From Dinoroseobacter sp. (GTDB taxonomy: Bacteria > Pseudomonadota > Alphaproteobacteria > Rhodobacterales > Rhodobacteraceae): DNA of 64,000 nucleotides. Where the stretch lies: assembly GCA_030066795.1 (NCBI GenBank), contig JASJAW010000004.1, positions 1-64,000 of the forward strand, in the 5' to 3' direction. The translations under genes and the position numbers were made by a program. Numbering within the stretch: position 1 is the stretch's first letter; every line of letters starts with the position of its first letter. The notes below the pieces were generated by a model, which saw nothing but the letters and a program-made list of their open reading frames with translations, was not told the origin of the DNA and did no database searches. Positions 54,623 to 63,294 of the stretch are shown piece by piece.

Positions 54623-56023
54623 CTATCTCCTCAGCTTTGCTTTCGCGCCCTTGCCGCGGGCGGACGCGCTGCGCGCTTTGCCGCCGCTGGACTTTTTCTT
54701 CATCGCCGCGCCCTTTGATGCACTGGGCTTACGTTGCACATTTCCAGGACGAGACTGTACTTGGGGCTTCTTTGTGACTTTCGGCTTGCTCTTAACCTGG
54801 GGTTTCGCGGCCACGGGGGGTTCACGTGTCTTTGCAAGCGCCTCCGCTTTTGCGTTCGCGCGCTCGCCCGATATATTGCCACGGTCGATCTGAGGCAGTC
54901 GGTTCTCAGCATTCCCGCTGTTGCCGCGATTAGCAAGCGCCGCTCCTGCCGCAGCACCGGCTCCCGCGCCTACAGCCACCTGACCCGCGCGACCTTGTGT
55001 AGTGGGTCGGCTAATATCTGCAGCGCCCGTTTTGGCCGAGAGCTGTTCGCGCAACTGATCCGACCGGCCTTCTGGCCGGTCGACCGGCAAGCGGGTCTGG
55101 CCTGTTTCCGGCGGCTGGCGATTAGCAATTTTTTCGCGTGCCTCCTGCGCGCGGTCGCTATCAGGGGTCCAACCGATATCAGGACGGTTCTCGAGATCAA
55201 TGTTGTCGCGGTCGACATTCATACGGTCGCCCAAGTCGATCTCGTTGCCGATATTGACATTGCCGTCCACGTCGATGTCGATATCTGGGTCACGGATGAT
55301 TGGGCCGCCGCCCCATCCACCACAGTTTCGGCAACCCCAGTAGTCATACCAGTCATCGTTATCGTCGAAGATCTCGTCAATGACTGCGACGATCCCAAAA
55401 GTGAGAAGCGTCGCGCCGAGCACATCCCCCGCAGAAGGCCCACTGTAAACCTCGGTCGGCACATACTCCGGAACATAAACGATCTCGGGGTCGGTCGGAG
55501 TGATGATAACCTCTTCGTCTTCGGTCACTTCGACTGTTTGTTCAGCGCCAGAAACAAGAGCGCCGGACTCTATAGCCAGATCGCGCATCACCTGAACCGC
55601 GTCCAAAACGTCGTCAGATTGGGCAAGCATTGCTGTGCCCACTGTCTCTGTCCAATCGATATGAGTCGCCATTTGTCCAACGATCTCGGGAAACGCAGTG
55701 GCCAGAACCGTTACCGACGGGTCCCATCCCATCGCTTCGATCTCTGGTTCTAGTTCAGCGGCGTCGCGTCCGGCGTTGTCCAGTAGGAAACGCTCGGCCT
55801 TCACGATTTCAAGGGGTTGCGTCGCGGCCACGAAGATCTGAATAAGCAGCGTATCTGGATATAGCGCCACTGGAGCGACGAGCGTCTGAAGTTCTTCAGC
55901 AGTGAGGAGCTCATCACTTGAATTCTCGACTTGTGCGGCGGCATCCGTTGCTTGCTGCGGGGTCTGGGCTGTCGCGGGCAGGCAAAATGCTGCTGCGCAA
56001 GCGAACGTAATAATCTTTTTCAT
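54623..56023 (-). CDS. DUF3300 family exported protein with low-complexity C-terminus
   Basis: 466 residues from the ATG at 56023 (GGAG upstream, signal peptide ITFACAAAFCLPATA-QT). The DUF3300 domain covers about 40-215 (LLTAEELQTLVAPVALYPDTLLIQIFVAATQPLEIVKA in outline). It is followed by a short Cys/Gly/Trp stretch (YWGCRNCGGWGGG), an Asp/Asn/Ile repeat-like segment, an Ala/Gly stretch (GAGAGAAAGAAL), and a Lys/Arg/Pro-rich tail. Such tails may contact nucleic acid or the cell wall. Pairs with DUF2950 immediately downstream. Biochemical function unknown. Confidence 0.9.
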   Translation of the reverse strand: MKKIITFACAAAFCLPATAQTPQQATDAAAQVENSSDELLTAEELQTLVAPVALYPDTLLIQIFVAATQPLEIVKAERFLLDNAGRDAAELEPEIEAMGWDPSVTVLATAFPEIVGQMATHIDWTETVGTAMLAQSDDVLDAVQVMRDLAIESGALVSGAEQTVEVTEDEEVIITPTDPEIVYVPEYVPTEVYSGPSAGDVLGATLLTFGIVAVIDEIFDDNDDWYDYWGCRNCGGWGGGPIIRDPDIDIDVDGNVNIGNEIDLGDRMNVDRDNIDLENRPDIGWTPDSDRAQEAREKIANRQPPETGQTRLPVDRPEGRSDQLREQLSAKTGAADISRPTTQGRAGQVAVGAGAGAAAGAALANRGNSGNAENRLPQIDRGNISGERANAKAEALAKTREPPVAAKPQVKSKPKVTKKPQVQSRPGNVQRKPSASKGAAMKKKSSGGKARSASARGKGAKAKLRR

Positions 56024-56344
56024 AAAATCTCCTGTTGTGCCGACAGTCCGACAGTTGCTCGATTCGCACAACGTTCTTTCCAGTGTTCCACTGCCTGCCC
56101 GCAAGCTGTCTGAGACGTCTGGCGAACTCCGGAATTTCAGGCCATTGAACAGGTTGCTTTGCGTTCGGCATCTTCTCTTGAAATCTGTGTTGAATGCACT
56201 GCGCTCCGGAACATCTGCTTTCCATTCCAAGCCGTCACCCGGCCAATCCGATCTGGTCGGCCGCAAGTCATGACCTCCTTGCAGACACTATGGATGCGTA
56301 CGAGCGCAGATCTGAGCCACAGCGCCCAAAAGCGACACTGCCTG
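56024..56344. other. Spacer between DUF3300 gene and TRAP large-subunit gene
   Basis: About 320 bases, all flanking genes on the minus strand. Presumably promoter of the DUF3300/DUF2950 pair plus the 3' end of the TRAP operon. No hairpin with a T-tail, RNA or gene seen. Confidence 0.4.
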
Positions 56345-57640
56345 TTACATAAGGTGCTGAGGCAGGATAAGCGCGATTTGCGGAAACGCAGTAAGGGCTA
56401 CGACGCCGGCCAGCAAGATCAACCAATATGGCACCGTCGCTCGCGCTGCTTGGCCCAGCGATACCTCGTCCCGCGTGACCGAGACGAGTACGGAAAGATT
56501 AAGGCCGACCGGTGGCGTAACCTGTCCGATTTCGATCATGATCGTTACGATGACGCCGAGCCAAATGGCATCGTAGCCAAGCCCTGTCATAAGGGGAAAG
56601 ACGATTGGTAGAGTCATAATCATCAGGGACAAACCGTCGAAGAAACAGCCCAGTATCAGGTACACCAGAACGACAAGGAGCAGCACGACGAACGGCCCGA
56701 GTGCCATCTCCTGCACATTTTGGAGGATCGTCTGCGGCACAGCGAGCAGGCTTACCGCCTGAGCAAGGATCGTTGCGCCCATGACCACAAACGCAATCGA
56801 GGCATAAAGGCGGATCGCAGCCGAAAAGCTTTCGATAAGTTTCTTAGGGGTGAGATCGCCCCATGCGAAACCAACCAAAATCGTAGCGATCACGCCGACG
56901 CCTGCTGCCTCGGTTGGCGTGGCGACGCCGAGTGCGATGCTGCCCATGATCGCCGCAATCAGAAGAAAGAACGGCCAAAGCCTCAGAATGCCCAAGAAAG
57001 CGGCGAACGCTCCTATGGCCACATCCGCTTTCTGTACTGCCTCCGAAGCGACCAAGCTACTGATAAAGATGTAAGCCATGAAGCAAAGCGCGAAGAGCAA
57101 ACCTGGCAAAAGGCCCGCTAGAAAAAGCTGGCCGATCGATGTTTCGGTCAGGGCGCCGAAGATCAATAACGAAAGGCTTGGCGGGATGAGAAGACCCAAT
57201 GTGCCACCGCCCGCGAGTGAGCCGACGATGGTGCGTTTGTCGTAGCCTCGCGCAGCCATCTCAGGATAGGCGACAGAACCGACTGCTGCAGCTGTCGAAA
57301 GGCTGGATCCACTGACAGCGCCAAAGAGTGTGCAAACCGCGATGTTGGTGTGCAGGAGGCCACCAGGTACGCCACTAAATACCGGCGTTAGCGCTGTGTA
57401 GATGCGCTGGCTGACCCCGCTGCGCAACAAAATCTCGCCCAAGATAATAAAGAGAGGGATGGCACTTAAGGTGAAGGCGTTCAACACGTTCCAGACGGCA
57501 TCTACGGCAACAAATGTTGCGCCTCCCGCCACGAACTCAAGTAGAAGAAGGCCGGTCAGTCCAAGCGCTGCACCGAGCGCGAGCCCAGACCCGGCCAAAA
57601 GCGTCAAGCCGCCGAGCAGAACCGTCCAAAAGCCTGTCAT
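56345..57640 (-). CDS. dctM: TRAP transporter large membrane subunit (DctM)
   Basis: 431 residues, 11-12 hydrophobic segments, normal DctM length. Family landmarks: SAIPLFIILGEILLRSG, GAVSGSSLSTAAAVGSVAYPEM, GTLGLLIPPSLSLLIFG, ATPTEAAGVGVIAT, and near the C-terminus TPPVGLNL. It uses the cation gradient to import an organic acid bound by DctP. The ATG at 57640 overlaps the dctQ stop (ATGA). The substrate cannot be deduced. Confidence 0.95.
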   Translation of the reverse strand: MTGFWTVLLGGLTLLAGSGLALGAALGLTGLLLLEFVAGGATFVAVDAVWNVLNAFTLSAIPLFIILGEILLRSGVSQRIYTALTPVFSGVPGGLLHTNIAVCTLFGAVSGSSLSTAAAVGSVAYPEMAARGYDKRTIVGSLAGGGTLGLLIPPSLSLLIFGALTETSIGQLFLAGLLPGLLFALCFMAYIFISSLVASEAVQKADVAIGAFAAFLGILRLWPFFLLIAAIMGSIALGVATPTEAAGVGVIATILVGFAWGDLTPKKLIESFSAAIRLYASIAFVVMGATILAQAVSLLAVPQTILQNVQEMALGPFVVLLLVVLVYLILGCFFDGLSLMIMTLPIVFPLMTGLGYDAIWLGVIVTIMIEIGQVTPPVGLNLSVLVSVTRDEVSLGQAARATVPYWLILLAGVVALTAFPQIALILPQHLM

Positions 57641-58161
57641 AGAGATCCGGCTTTCCCACTTGCCGAAACTGCCCTGATGGCAATCGCGATGCTGGTCAGT
57701 GCGATTGAGACGGGCATCAGGGCCATCCAAGGAAAAAGCAGCAGCCGAGAAACCTCCGACTTAATCTGCCTTTCGAACGCGAACTCAAACCAAGGCAGGC
57801 AGAGATAGGCGAACCACAAACAGAAAATGACCCCAAAGACACCCGCCAAAAACTGCGCCCAACGTGCCAAGTTGGGAGGAAGCGCACCCACAACAAGGCG
57901 CACATGAACATGATCAGCGTTGAGGGTCACCAGCGGGAGCGCGAGGAAAAAGGCTGCGGTGACCAGCAGTCCCACAAGTTCTTCTGTGAATCTTAGTGGA
58001 GCACCAGCGACGTGTCGCATGACCACGCTCGTCCCAAGAAGAATCACAATAGCTGATCCCGCTAGCGTGGCCAGCGCCGCAAGGCCAACGAAGACAGGAC
58101 GCAATGTGCGCTCTACACGATTAACCCAGAGCGGAGTACTGCCGGGCAGGGACGAGTTCAC
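57637..58161 (-). CDS. dctQ: TRAP transporter small membrane subunit (DctQ)
   Basis: 174 residues, four predicted helices (about 24-48, 60-80, 98-120, 138-165), with [21 protein letters not shown] typical of DctQ. Works with DctM. Overlaps both neighbours by four bases. Confidence 0.92.
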   Translation of the reverse strand: MNSSLPGSTPLWVNRVERTLRPVFVGLAALATLAGSAIVILLGTSVVMRHVAGAPLRFTEELVGLLVTAAFFLALPLVTLNADHVHVRLVVGALPPNLARWAQFLAGVFGVIFCLWFAYLCLPWFEFAFERQIKSEVSRLLLFPWMALMPVSIALTSIAIAIRAVSASGKAGSL

Positions 58162-59168
58162 CGTCCCAGGACGCCGAGGATACGCTCACGATTGGCCGGG
58201 GCGGTGCCACCTGCTTCATTCGCCAGTTCTTCCCATGTGGCTGACGCGGCTTCGAGGAAGGCGGCGCGGTCCTCATCTGAGAAGTCGCCGAGGAACTTGA
58301 CGCCCTGTTCGCCCAGTTTTGCGCGCGCTGCTTGTTCGTTCTCCTCAGCTGCCTCATAGGCATTTGTCCGGGCCCAAACGTTATCCGCAGCAGTGCTTAC
58401 GGCTGCGCGCTCCGCCTCGCTTAATCCGCTCCAAGCATCTTCATTGACGCCGAGCACATAGGGGACACCTGCGACCGGGTAGAGGTAAGCGGCGTAATCT
58501 GTCACTTCGTGCAGCGAGATTGTATGCGCAAACAGTGCTGGGTATACGGCGCAATCCACTACGCCGGTTTGCAGCGCGACATAGAGCTCGGTTTGACCGA
58601 CAATCTGTGCTGGCACGCCGAGCTTTGTAAACGTCTCGACCTGATCGCCGCTCCAGACGCGGAGCTTCTTGCTCCGCAGTTCCTCAAGAGAATTGACCGG
58701 GTCACCCTTGCAGAAGATCGACGCCTGTAAGAGCGGCAGCGCCATGTAACCTGCCGGGACAATGCCCCAGTCCGCAAGTTCCTCGGCGTAGATTTCTTGA
58801 ATTTCCGGTAGAACCTGAATGAGTTCTTCTGGGCTACCGACCGAGCCTTGAATTAGCACGGCATTCATTGCCGGTGCATCGCGACCAAGATAGTTTGCCC
58901 AGACAAGCCCCATCTCGACCGCGCCTTGAGGAAGCCAGCGAACAACATCTTCGTTCTTCAGATTCAGCGACCCGCCGTGAAACACGTTGATGTTCAGACT
59001 GCCGCCAGTGAGTTCTGCAACCTCTGCAGCGAAGGCATCGAGCTGCTTGGATTCGTTTCGGCCTTCTGGAAGTCCATTATTGAACTTCCACTCCGCCGCG
59101 CTCGCCATGCCTGCAGAAAGCGAGAGCGTCAGCGCTATGGTTGCAAGATGAGGAATCCCGTACTGCAT
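58158..59168 (-). CDS. dctP: TRAP transporter periplasmic binding protein (DctP)
   Basis: 336 residues with a signal peptide ([18 protein letters not shown]). DctP pattern: [57 protein letters not shown] in outline, [25 protein letters not shown], and a conserved Arg in the ligand region (KLRVWSG). ATG at 59168 has the box GGAGG; a GTG or ATG 12 bases earlier adds four residues only. First gene of the dctP-dctQ-dctM operon. Ligand probably an organic acid; not assignable. Confidence 0.93.
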   Translation of the reverse strand: MQYGIPHLATIALTLSLSAGMASAAEWKFNNGLPEGRNESKQLDAFAAEVAELTGGSLNINVFHGGSLNLKNEDVVRWLPQGAVEMGLVWANYLGRDAPAMNAVLIQGSVGSPEELIQVLPEIQEIYAEELADWGIVPAGYMALPLLQASIFCKGDPVNSLEELRSKKLRVWSGDQVETFTKLGVPAQIVGQTELYVALQTGVVDCAVYPALFAHTISLHEVTDYAAYLYPVAGVPYVLGVNEDAWSGLSEAERAAVSTAADNVWARTNAYEAAEENEQAARAKLGEQGVKFLGDFSDEDRAAFLEAASATWEELANEAGGTAPANRERILGVLGR

Positions 59169-59427
59169 TGCGACCTCCATTTGCTTGACTCTTCGGATGC
59201 TACGCTAGCCCTAGGAGCTTATTCGAGCAAGCAGAGCCGACGCGACCCGGATGCCAGCACGGCTCCAAGAGGTGTTGTTTCAGTTTTGCTCATGTCTGCG
59301 GTCAGAACAGCCGTTTTACGGCCAATGCGGACTGTGATTTCCGCGTCTTGATCAAGATTTAGGCATGAGCGACCTTCGCACACGCGTTATCGCGATCCGT
59401 TTTGATGAGCAGTAAGGCCAAATCGGG

Positions 59428-59555
59428 TTACCGCTTTACAAGCCAAGCGGTAAGTCAGTCGCTTTGCCGCGACTAGGGAGCGATTTAGCCTTCAGCGTAG
59501 GGTGCTAACAGCCGATGAACCCGCGGGGAGCCAAATCAGTTCGGCTCCCCGCGGG
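59428..59555. other. Structured intergenic segment with three perfect hairpins
   Basis: In the gene-free stretch 59169-59709, three perfect inverted repeats occur in 128 bases: TTACCGCTT/AAGCGGTAA (59428-59436 with 59445-59453), AGTCGC/GCGACT (59457-59462 with 59469-59474) and CCCGCGGGGAGCC/GGCTCCCCGCGGG (59520-59532 with 59543-59555, 10-base loop). None is followed by a T-run on either strand, so simple terminators are unlikely. A structured RNA or mobile-element remnant is possible; I do not recognise a family. Confidence 0.5.
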
Positions 59556-59710
59556 CTTAACCAAAGTATCTTCCTGTCAGGGAGTTGTATGCCGGGAGAC
59601 ACCTTCCGCGCCGCCGTTGTTGAGCCTGCTCAGCGCCAAATCTCCAGTGCGCGATAAGCCGTTTTGAAACATCTGAATTCATCAGTTTGCTCGCTATGAC
59701 TAACTGCATT

Positions 59711-59756
59711 TGAGGTACGCACCTCAGAAATTCATTGACATGAGGTGCGCACCTCA
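59711..59756. promoter_or_regulatory. Tandem palindromic operator TGAGGT(G/A)CGCACCTCA
   Basis: TGAGGTACGCACCTCA at 59711-59726 and the perfect 16-bp palindrome TGAGGTGCGCACCTCA at 59741-59756 are 30 bases apart, centre to centre, on the same face of the helix. The second fills the spacer after a TTGACA box, 53 bases upstream of the first gene of the sugar-type ABC operon. A repressor binding here would block that promoter. The regulator is not encoded in the window. Confidence 0.8.
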
Positions 59757-59763
59757 AATACCG
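59735..59763 (+). promoter_or_regulatory. Putative promoter of the ABC transporter operon
   Basis: TTGACA (59735-59740) is a consensus -35 box. A weak -10 (AATACC or ATACCG at 59757-59763) follows at 16-17 bases. The perfect palindrome of the operator occupies exactly the spacer. The distance to the ATG at 59809 is suitable. Transcription start is not determined. Confidence 0.55.
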
Positions 59764-59808
59764 TTTGAGTCGGATCGCCGTCAGAGCGTTACCGATTGGG
59801 AGGAAATA

Positions 59809-61128
59809 ATGAAGAAACTCAAAACGGCCGCGGTCGGCGCGGCGCTTATGACATCCGTTAGCCTACCCGCGATGGCAGTCGCTGAGGACTTGACGCTGTG
59901 CTGGGCCGCTTGGGACCCCGCGAATGCACTGGTTGAATTGTCCAAAGAGTTTGAAGCTCAGTCAGGTCACACAATGAATTTCGAATTCGTGCCCTGGCCA
60001 AATTTCGCAGACCGGATGCTGAACGAACTAAACTCGGGCGGTAAGCTATGCGACCTTCTGATTGGCGACAGCCAATGGATCGGCGGTGGCGCTGAGAACG
60101 GGCATTACGTCAAGCTGAACGATTTCTTCGATGCTGAAGGAATCAGCATGGACGATTTTGCTCCGGCGACTGTCTATGCCTACTCCACTTGGCCAAAGGG
60201 CACCCCTAACTACTACGCGTTACCCGCCATGGGCGACGCAAATGGCTGGTTCTATCGCGCGGACTGGTTCGCCGATCCGGAGATTCAAGCGGCCTACAAA
60301 GCTGAGACAGGCCAAGACCTCCGCGAGCCTCAGTCGCAGAAAGAGCTGCTGCAAATCGCTCAGTTCTTCCAGGGGCGCGAAATCGACGGCAATACCGTTT
60401 ATGGCGCTGCGATCTTTACCGAGCGTGGCTCGGAAGGCATCACCATGGGGGTCACGGGGGCCCTTTATCCCTGGGGCTTCAAATACGAGAACACTCCTGG
60501 CTCCTATGACATGGAAGGCGCTGTGAACTCGCCAGAAGCGGTAGAAGCGCTCGAGTTCTACAAGGAGTTCTACGAGACCGCGACGCCTCCGGGCTATACC
60601 AACTCCTATATGGGTGAGAGCCTCGACGCCTTTAAGTCGGGCCAGGTCGCGATGGCGATGAACTGGTTCGCCTTCTTCCCGGGCCTCTATGCAGACCCAG
60701 CCACGGGCGGCGACAAGATCGACTTCTTCGTCAACCCACCTCAGAATCAAGCCGGCTCGACGCTTGGCGGTCAGGGCATTTCCGTTGTCTCCTATTCCGA
60801 CAAGCAGGATGCTGCTCTGGAATACATCAAGTGGTTTGCTGACCCCGGGGTTCAGGCAAAGTGGTGGGAGCTTGGTGGCTACTCTGCGCACAACTCTGTG
60901 CTGAACGACCCTGGTTTCGTGGACAGCCAACCCTTCGCTGGTGACTTCCTTGAGGCAATGAACGACGTCCAGGACTTCTGGCAGGAGCCAGCCTACGCTG
61001 AACTACTCCTCGCAATGCAGAAGCGCATCCACGACTATGTCGTTGCCGATCAGGGTACCGCTAAGGAAGCCCTCGACAAACTGATCGAAGATTGGACGGA
61101 AACCTTCGAAGACGAAGGCAAGCTCTAA
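59809..61128 (+). CDS. ABC transporter substrate-binding protein (family 1, sugar/polyol type)
   Basis: 439 residues with a signal peptide (AAVGAALMTSVSLPAMAVA-ED). Family 1 solute-binding features: LTLCWAAWDPANALVELSKEFEAQSG, DLLIGDSQWIGGG, YALPAMGDANGWFYRADWF, GYTNSYMGESLDAFKSGQVAM and ALEYIKWFADP. Many aromatic residues line the predicted cleft, as expected for a sugar or polyol ligand. GGGAGG precedes the ATG. First gene of a five-gene operon under the tandem palindromes. The substrate is unknown; sugar, polyol or glycerol-type compounds are candidates. Confidence 0.92.
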   Translation: MKKLKTAAVGAALMTSVSLPAMAVAEDLTLCWAAWDPANALVELSKEFEAQSGHTMNFEFVPWPNFADRMLNELNSGGKLCDLLIGDSQWIGGGAENGHYVKLNDFFDAEGISMDDFAPATVYAYSTWPKGTPNYYALPAMGDANGWFYRADWFADPEIQAAYKAETGQDLREPQSQKELLQIAQFFQGREIDGNTVYGAAIFTERGSEGITMGVTGALYPWGFKYENTPGSYDMEGAVNSPEAVEALEFYKEFYETATPPGYTNSYMGESLDAFKSGQVAMAMNWFAFFPGLYADPATGGDKIDFFVNPPQNQAGSTLGGQGISVVSYSDKQDAALEYIKWFADPGVQAKWWELGGYSAHNSVLNDPGFVDSQPFAGDFLEAMNDVQDFWQEPAYAELLLAMQKRIHDYVVADQGTAKEALDKLIEDWTETFEDEGKL

Positions 61129-61224
61129 TCGCCGGTTCCGGGGCGCCGATCGCGCCCCGGCCTCCCGACCCGCACGCACCGCGGGGGCCGGACGAACTGT
61201 CCGGGAGCAAATTGGACAAAGCAC

Positions 61225-62172
61225 ATGTCACTCTCGCAGATGGATCGCGTTGCGCAGGCAACGCCCAAGAAAGTTGCGCGCCGCATTAAAGGGCTCTCTG
61301 ATCGCGCGATTGCTTGGATCTTTGTAGCGCCTACGATCTTTCTCCTGCTTGCGATCAACATCTTTCCGTTGATCTGGACCATACAACTCAGCTTCACAAA
61401 CTACCGGGCCAATCGCCTGAACCGTGAAGTCGAGAACATCGGACTACGCAACTACGAGCGCATTCTGACCGACAGCGATATCTGGCTGAATATGCAGGCT
61501 ACTGCGCACTTCCTTTTCTGGACGATCTTCTTTCAGGTGCTGATCGGATTCACGCTGGCGTGGCTTATCCATCGAAACTTCAAGGGCAACGCGTTCTGGA
61601 CGACGGTGATCGTTCTTCCAATGATGCTGTCGCCGGCTGTGGTCGGGAACTTCTGGAAGTTCCTCTACCAGCCGCAAATCGGGCTCTTTAACTACATCGT
61701 TTCATTCTTTACCGGCAAAGACCCGTCGAGCTTCGAGATGTTGGGGTCTGTTGATCTCGCTCCCTGGTCCATCGTCATCGTGGACACGTGGATGTGGACG
61801 CCCTTTGTTATGCTGATCTGTCTGGCCGGGCTAAGATCGATACCCGACTACATCTACGAAGCGGCTGCGATTGACCGAGCGTCCAAGACCCGTCAGTTCT
61901 TTACGATCACGATACCGATGGTCCTACCATTTCTGATGCTGGCCGTCCTTTTCCGCGGGATCGAAAACTTCAAGATGTTCGATCTCGTCGTGCAGTTGAC
62001 CGGAGGCGGCCCCGGGTCGACCACCGAATTGACGTCTATCAACCTCAAGCGAGAAGCCTTTGAGAAGTGGCGCACGGGTTATGCCAGTGCCTACGCCATC
62101 ATCCTCTTTGTGACCGTGTTCGGTCTTGCCTCGATCTACGTCAAAGCCCTGAACAAGGTGAAAGAAAGATGA
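61225..62172 (+). CDS. Sugar-type ABC transporter permease, first subunit
   Basis: 315 residues with six predicted helices; the first (WIFVAPTIFLLLAINIFPLIWTIQLSF) and the EAA loop EAAAIDRASKTRQFFTITIPMVLPF are typical of MalF-type permeases. SLQ..FTNY-type start of the sugar-permease domain is visible. The next gene overlaps its stop by four bases. About 95 bases separate it from the binding-protein gene. Confidence 0.93.
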   Translation: MSLSQMDRVAQATPKKVARRIKGLSDRAIAWIFVAPTIFLLLAINIFPLIWTIQLSFTNYRANRLNREVENIGLRNYERILTDSDIWLNMQATAHFLFWTIFFQVLIGFTLAWLIHRNFKGNAFWTTVIVLPMMLSPAVVGNFWKFLYQPQIGLFNYIVSFFTGKDPSSFEMLGSVDLAPWSIVIVDTWMWTPFVMLICLAGLRSIPDYIYEAAAIDRASKTRQFFTITIPMVLPFLMLAVLFRGIENFKMFDLVVQLTGGGPGSTTELTSINLKREAFEKWRTGYASAYAIILFVTVFGLASIYVKALNKVKER

Positions 62173-63107
62173 GCGCGCATTCGATCACCGAACCGACAGA
62201 CCGCGCCAAATGGATTGCGGGCGGTCTTGTCGTTCTCTACGCGTTGGTCACCATGATCCCGCTGGCTTGGATCATGTTGACAGGCTTCAAATCGCCCGCT
62301 GACGCGATCAGCTATCCGCCCAAGGTGGTTTTCGAGCCAACTCTTGAGGGATATGTAAATCTCTTCACCACCCGGACGCGGCAGACAGACGATTTCCTGG
62401 CGGCTAACCCGCCACAGAACTGGGCCGACGAGATCGTGCGCCAGTATGACATGGTCATCGTCGGGCCCTCCAAATTCGGCGAGCGTTTTCTCAACTCGGT
62501 GATTATCGGTTTCGGTTCGACGTTTCTGTCGGTCTTCCTTGGCACACTGGCGGCCTATGCGTTCAGTCGCTTCAAGATACCCTTAGCCGACGACCTTTTG
62601 TTCTTCATTCTTTCAACGAGAATGATGCCGCCCATCGCGGTCGCGATCCCGATCTTTCTGATGTACCGGAACCTTGGTCTGTCAGACACGCATTTGGGAA
62701 TGATCCTGCTCTACACCGCAGTGAACATCTCTTTGGCGGTTTGGCTTCTCAAAGGCTTTATCGACGAGATTCCGCGCGAATATGAGGAAGCGGCTCTCAT
62801 CGACGGCTACACGCGTTTCCAGGCATTCTACAAAGTGGTGCTGCCACAGGCGGCGACAGGTATCGCGTCCACCGCGATCTTCTGTCTGATCTTTGCGTGG
62901 AACGAATACGCCTTCGCAGTGCTCCTGACCTCTGCCACAGCACAGACAGCTCCTCCCTTCATTCCAACGATCATCGGGATCGGTGGCCTCGATTGGCCAG
63001 CGGTTGCGGCCGGCGCCACGATCTTCCTGCTGCCGGTTATGATCTTCACCATCCTGCTCAGGAAGCACCTCCTTCGCGGCATTACATTCGGAGCCGTACG
63101 GAAATGA
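62169..63107 (+). CDS. Sugar-type ABC transporter permease, second subunit
   Basis: 312 residues, MalG-type. First helix WIAGGLVVLYALVTMIPLAWIMLTGF, then an extended periplasmic loop (about 60-110, with RTRQTDDFLAANPPQNWADE in outline) longer than usual, then the core with EEAALIDGYTRFQAFYKVVLPQA as the EAA loop. ATG overlaps the previous stop (ATGA), and the following small gene overlaps its own stop the same way, indicating strict coexpression. Confidence 0.93.
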   Translation: MSAHSITEPTDRAKWIAGGLVVLYALVTMIPLAWIMLTGFKSPADAISYPPKVVFEPTLEGYVNLFTTRTRQTDDFLAANPPQNWADEIVRQYDMVIVGPSKFGERFLNSVIIGFGSTFLSVFLGTLAAYAFSRFKIPLADDLLFFILSTRMMPPIAVAIPIFLMYRNLGLSDTHLGMILLYTAVNISLAVWLLKGFIDEIPREYEEAALIDGYTRFQAFYKVVLPQAATGIASTAIFCLIFAWNEYAFAVLLTSATAQTAPPFIPTIIGIGGLDWPAVAAGATIFLLPVMIFTILLRKHLLRGITFGAVRK

Positions 63108-63292
63108 CCAATTTCATCAACGGCCTTCTGAAGTTTCGCCGCGGCCCATGGGAAATGCTGGCGACGATCATAATCGCCCTTGGAGTGTTCATGCTCATGC
63201 AGCCCTTCGTGATGTGGGCCTTCACGTACTCCTTCATCACCACGCTTGTCGGGACAGTGATGTTCATCATTGTCTCGCATTTCCCGGAGTAA
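63104..63292 (+). CDS. Small two-helix membrane protein in ABC operon
   Basis: 62 residues, start ATG overlapping the permease stop (ATGA). Two hydrophobic stretches: WEMLATIIIALGVFMLMQPF and TYSFITTLVGTVMFIIVS. Basic residues at the N-terminus (LLKFRRGPW) favour a cytosolic start. It is squeezed between permease and ATPase genes with two bases to the next ATG, so it is very probably translated. Function unknown; perhaps an accessory subunit stabilising the permease. Confidence 0.78.
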   Translation: MTNFINGLLKFRRGPWEMLATIIIALGVFMLMQPFVMWAFTYSFITTLVGTVMFIIVSHFPE

Positions 63293-63294
63293 CC

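Noticed and set aside
59520-59555. Interpretation of the 13-bp hairpin as an intrinsic terminator
   Set aside because: No T-run on either strand after the stem, and neither flanking operon is transcribed into it.
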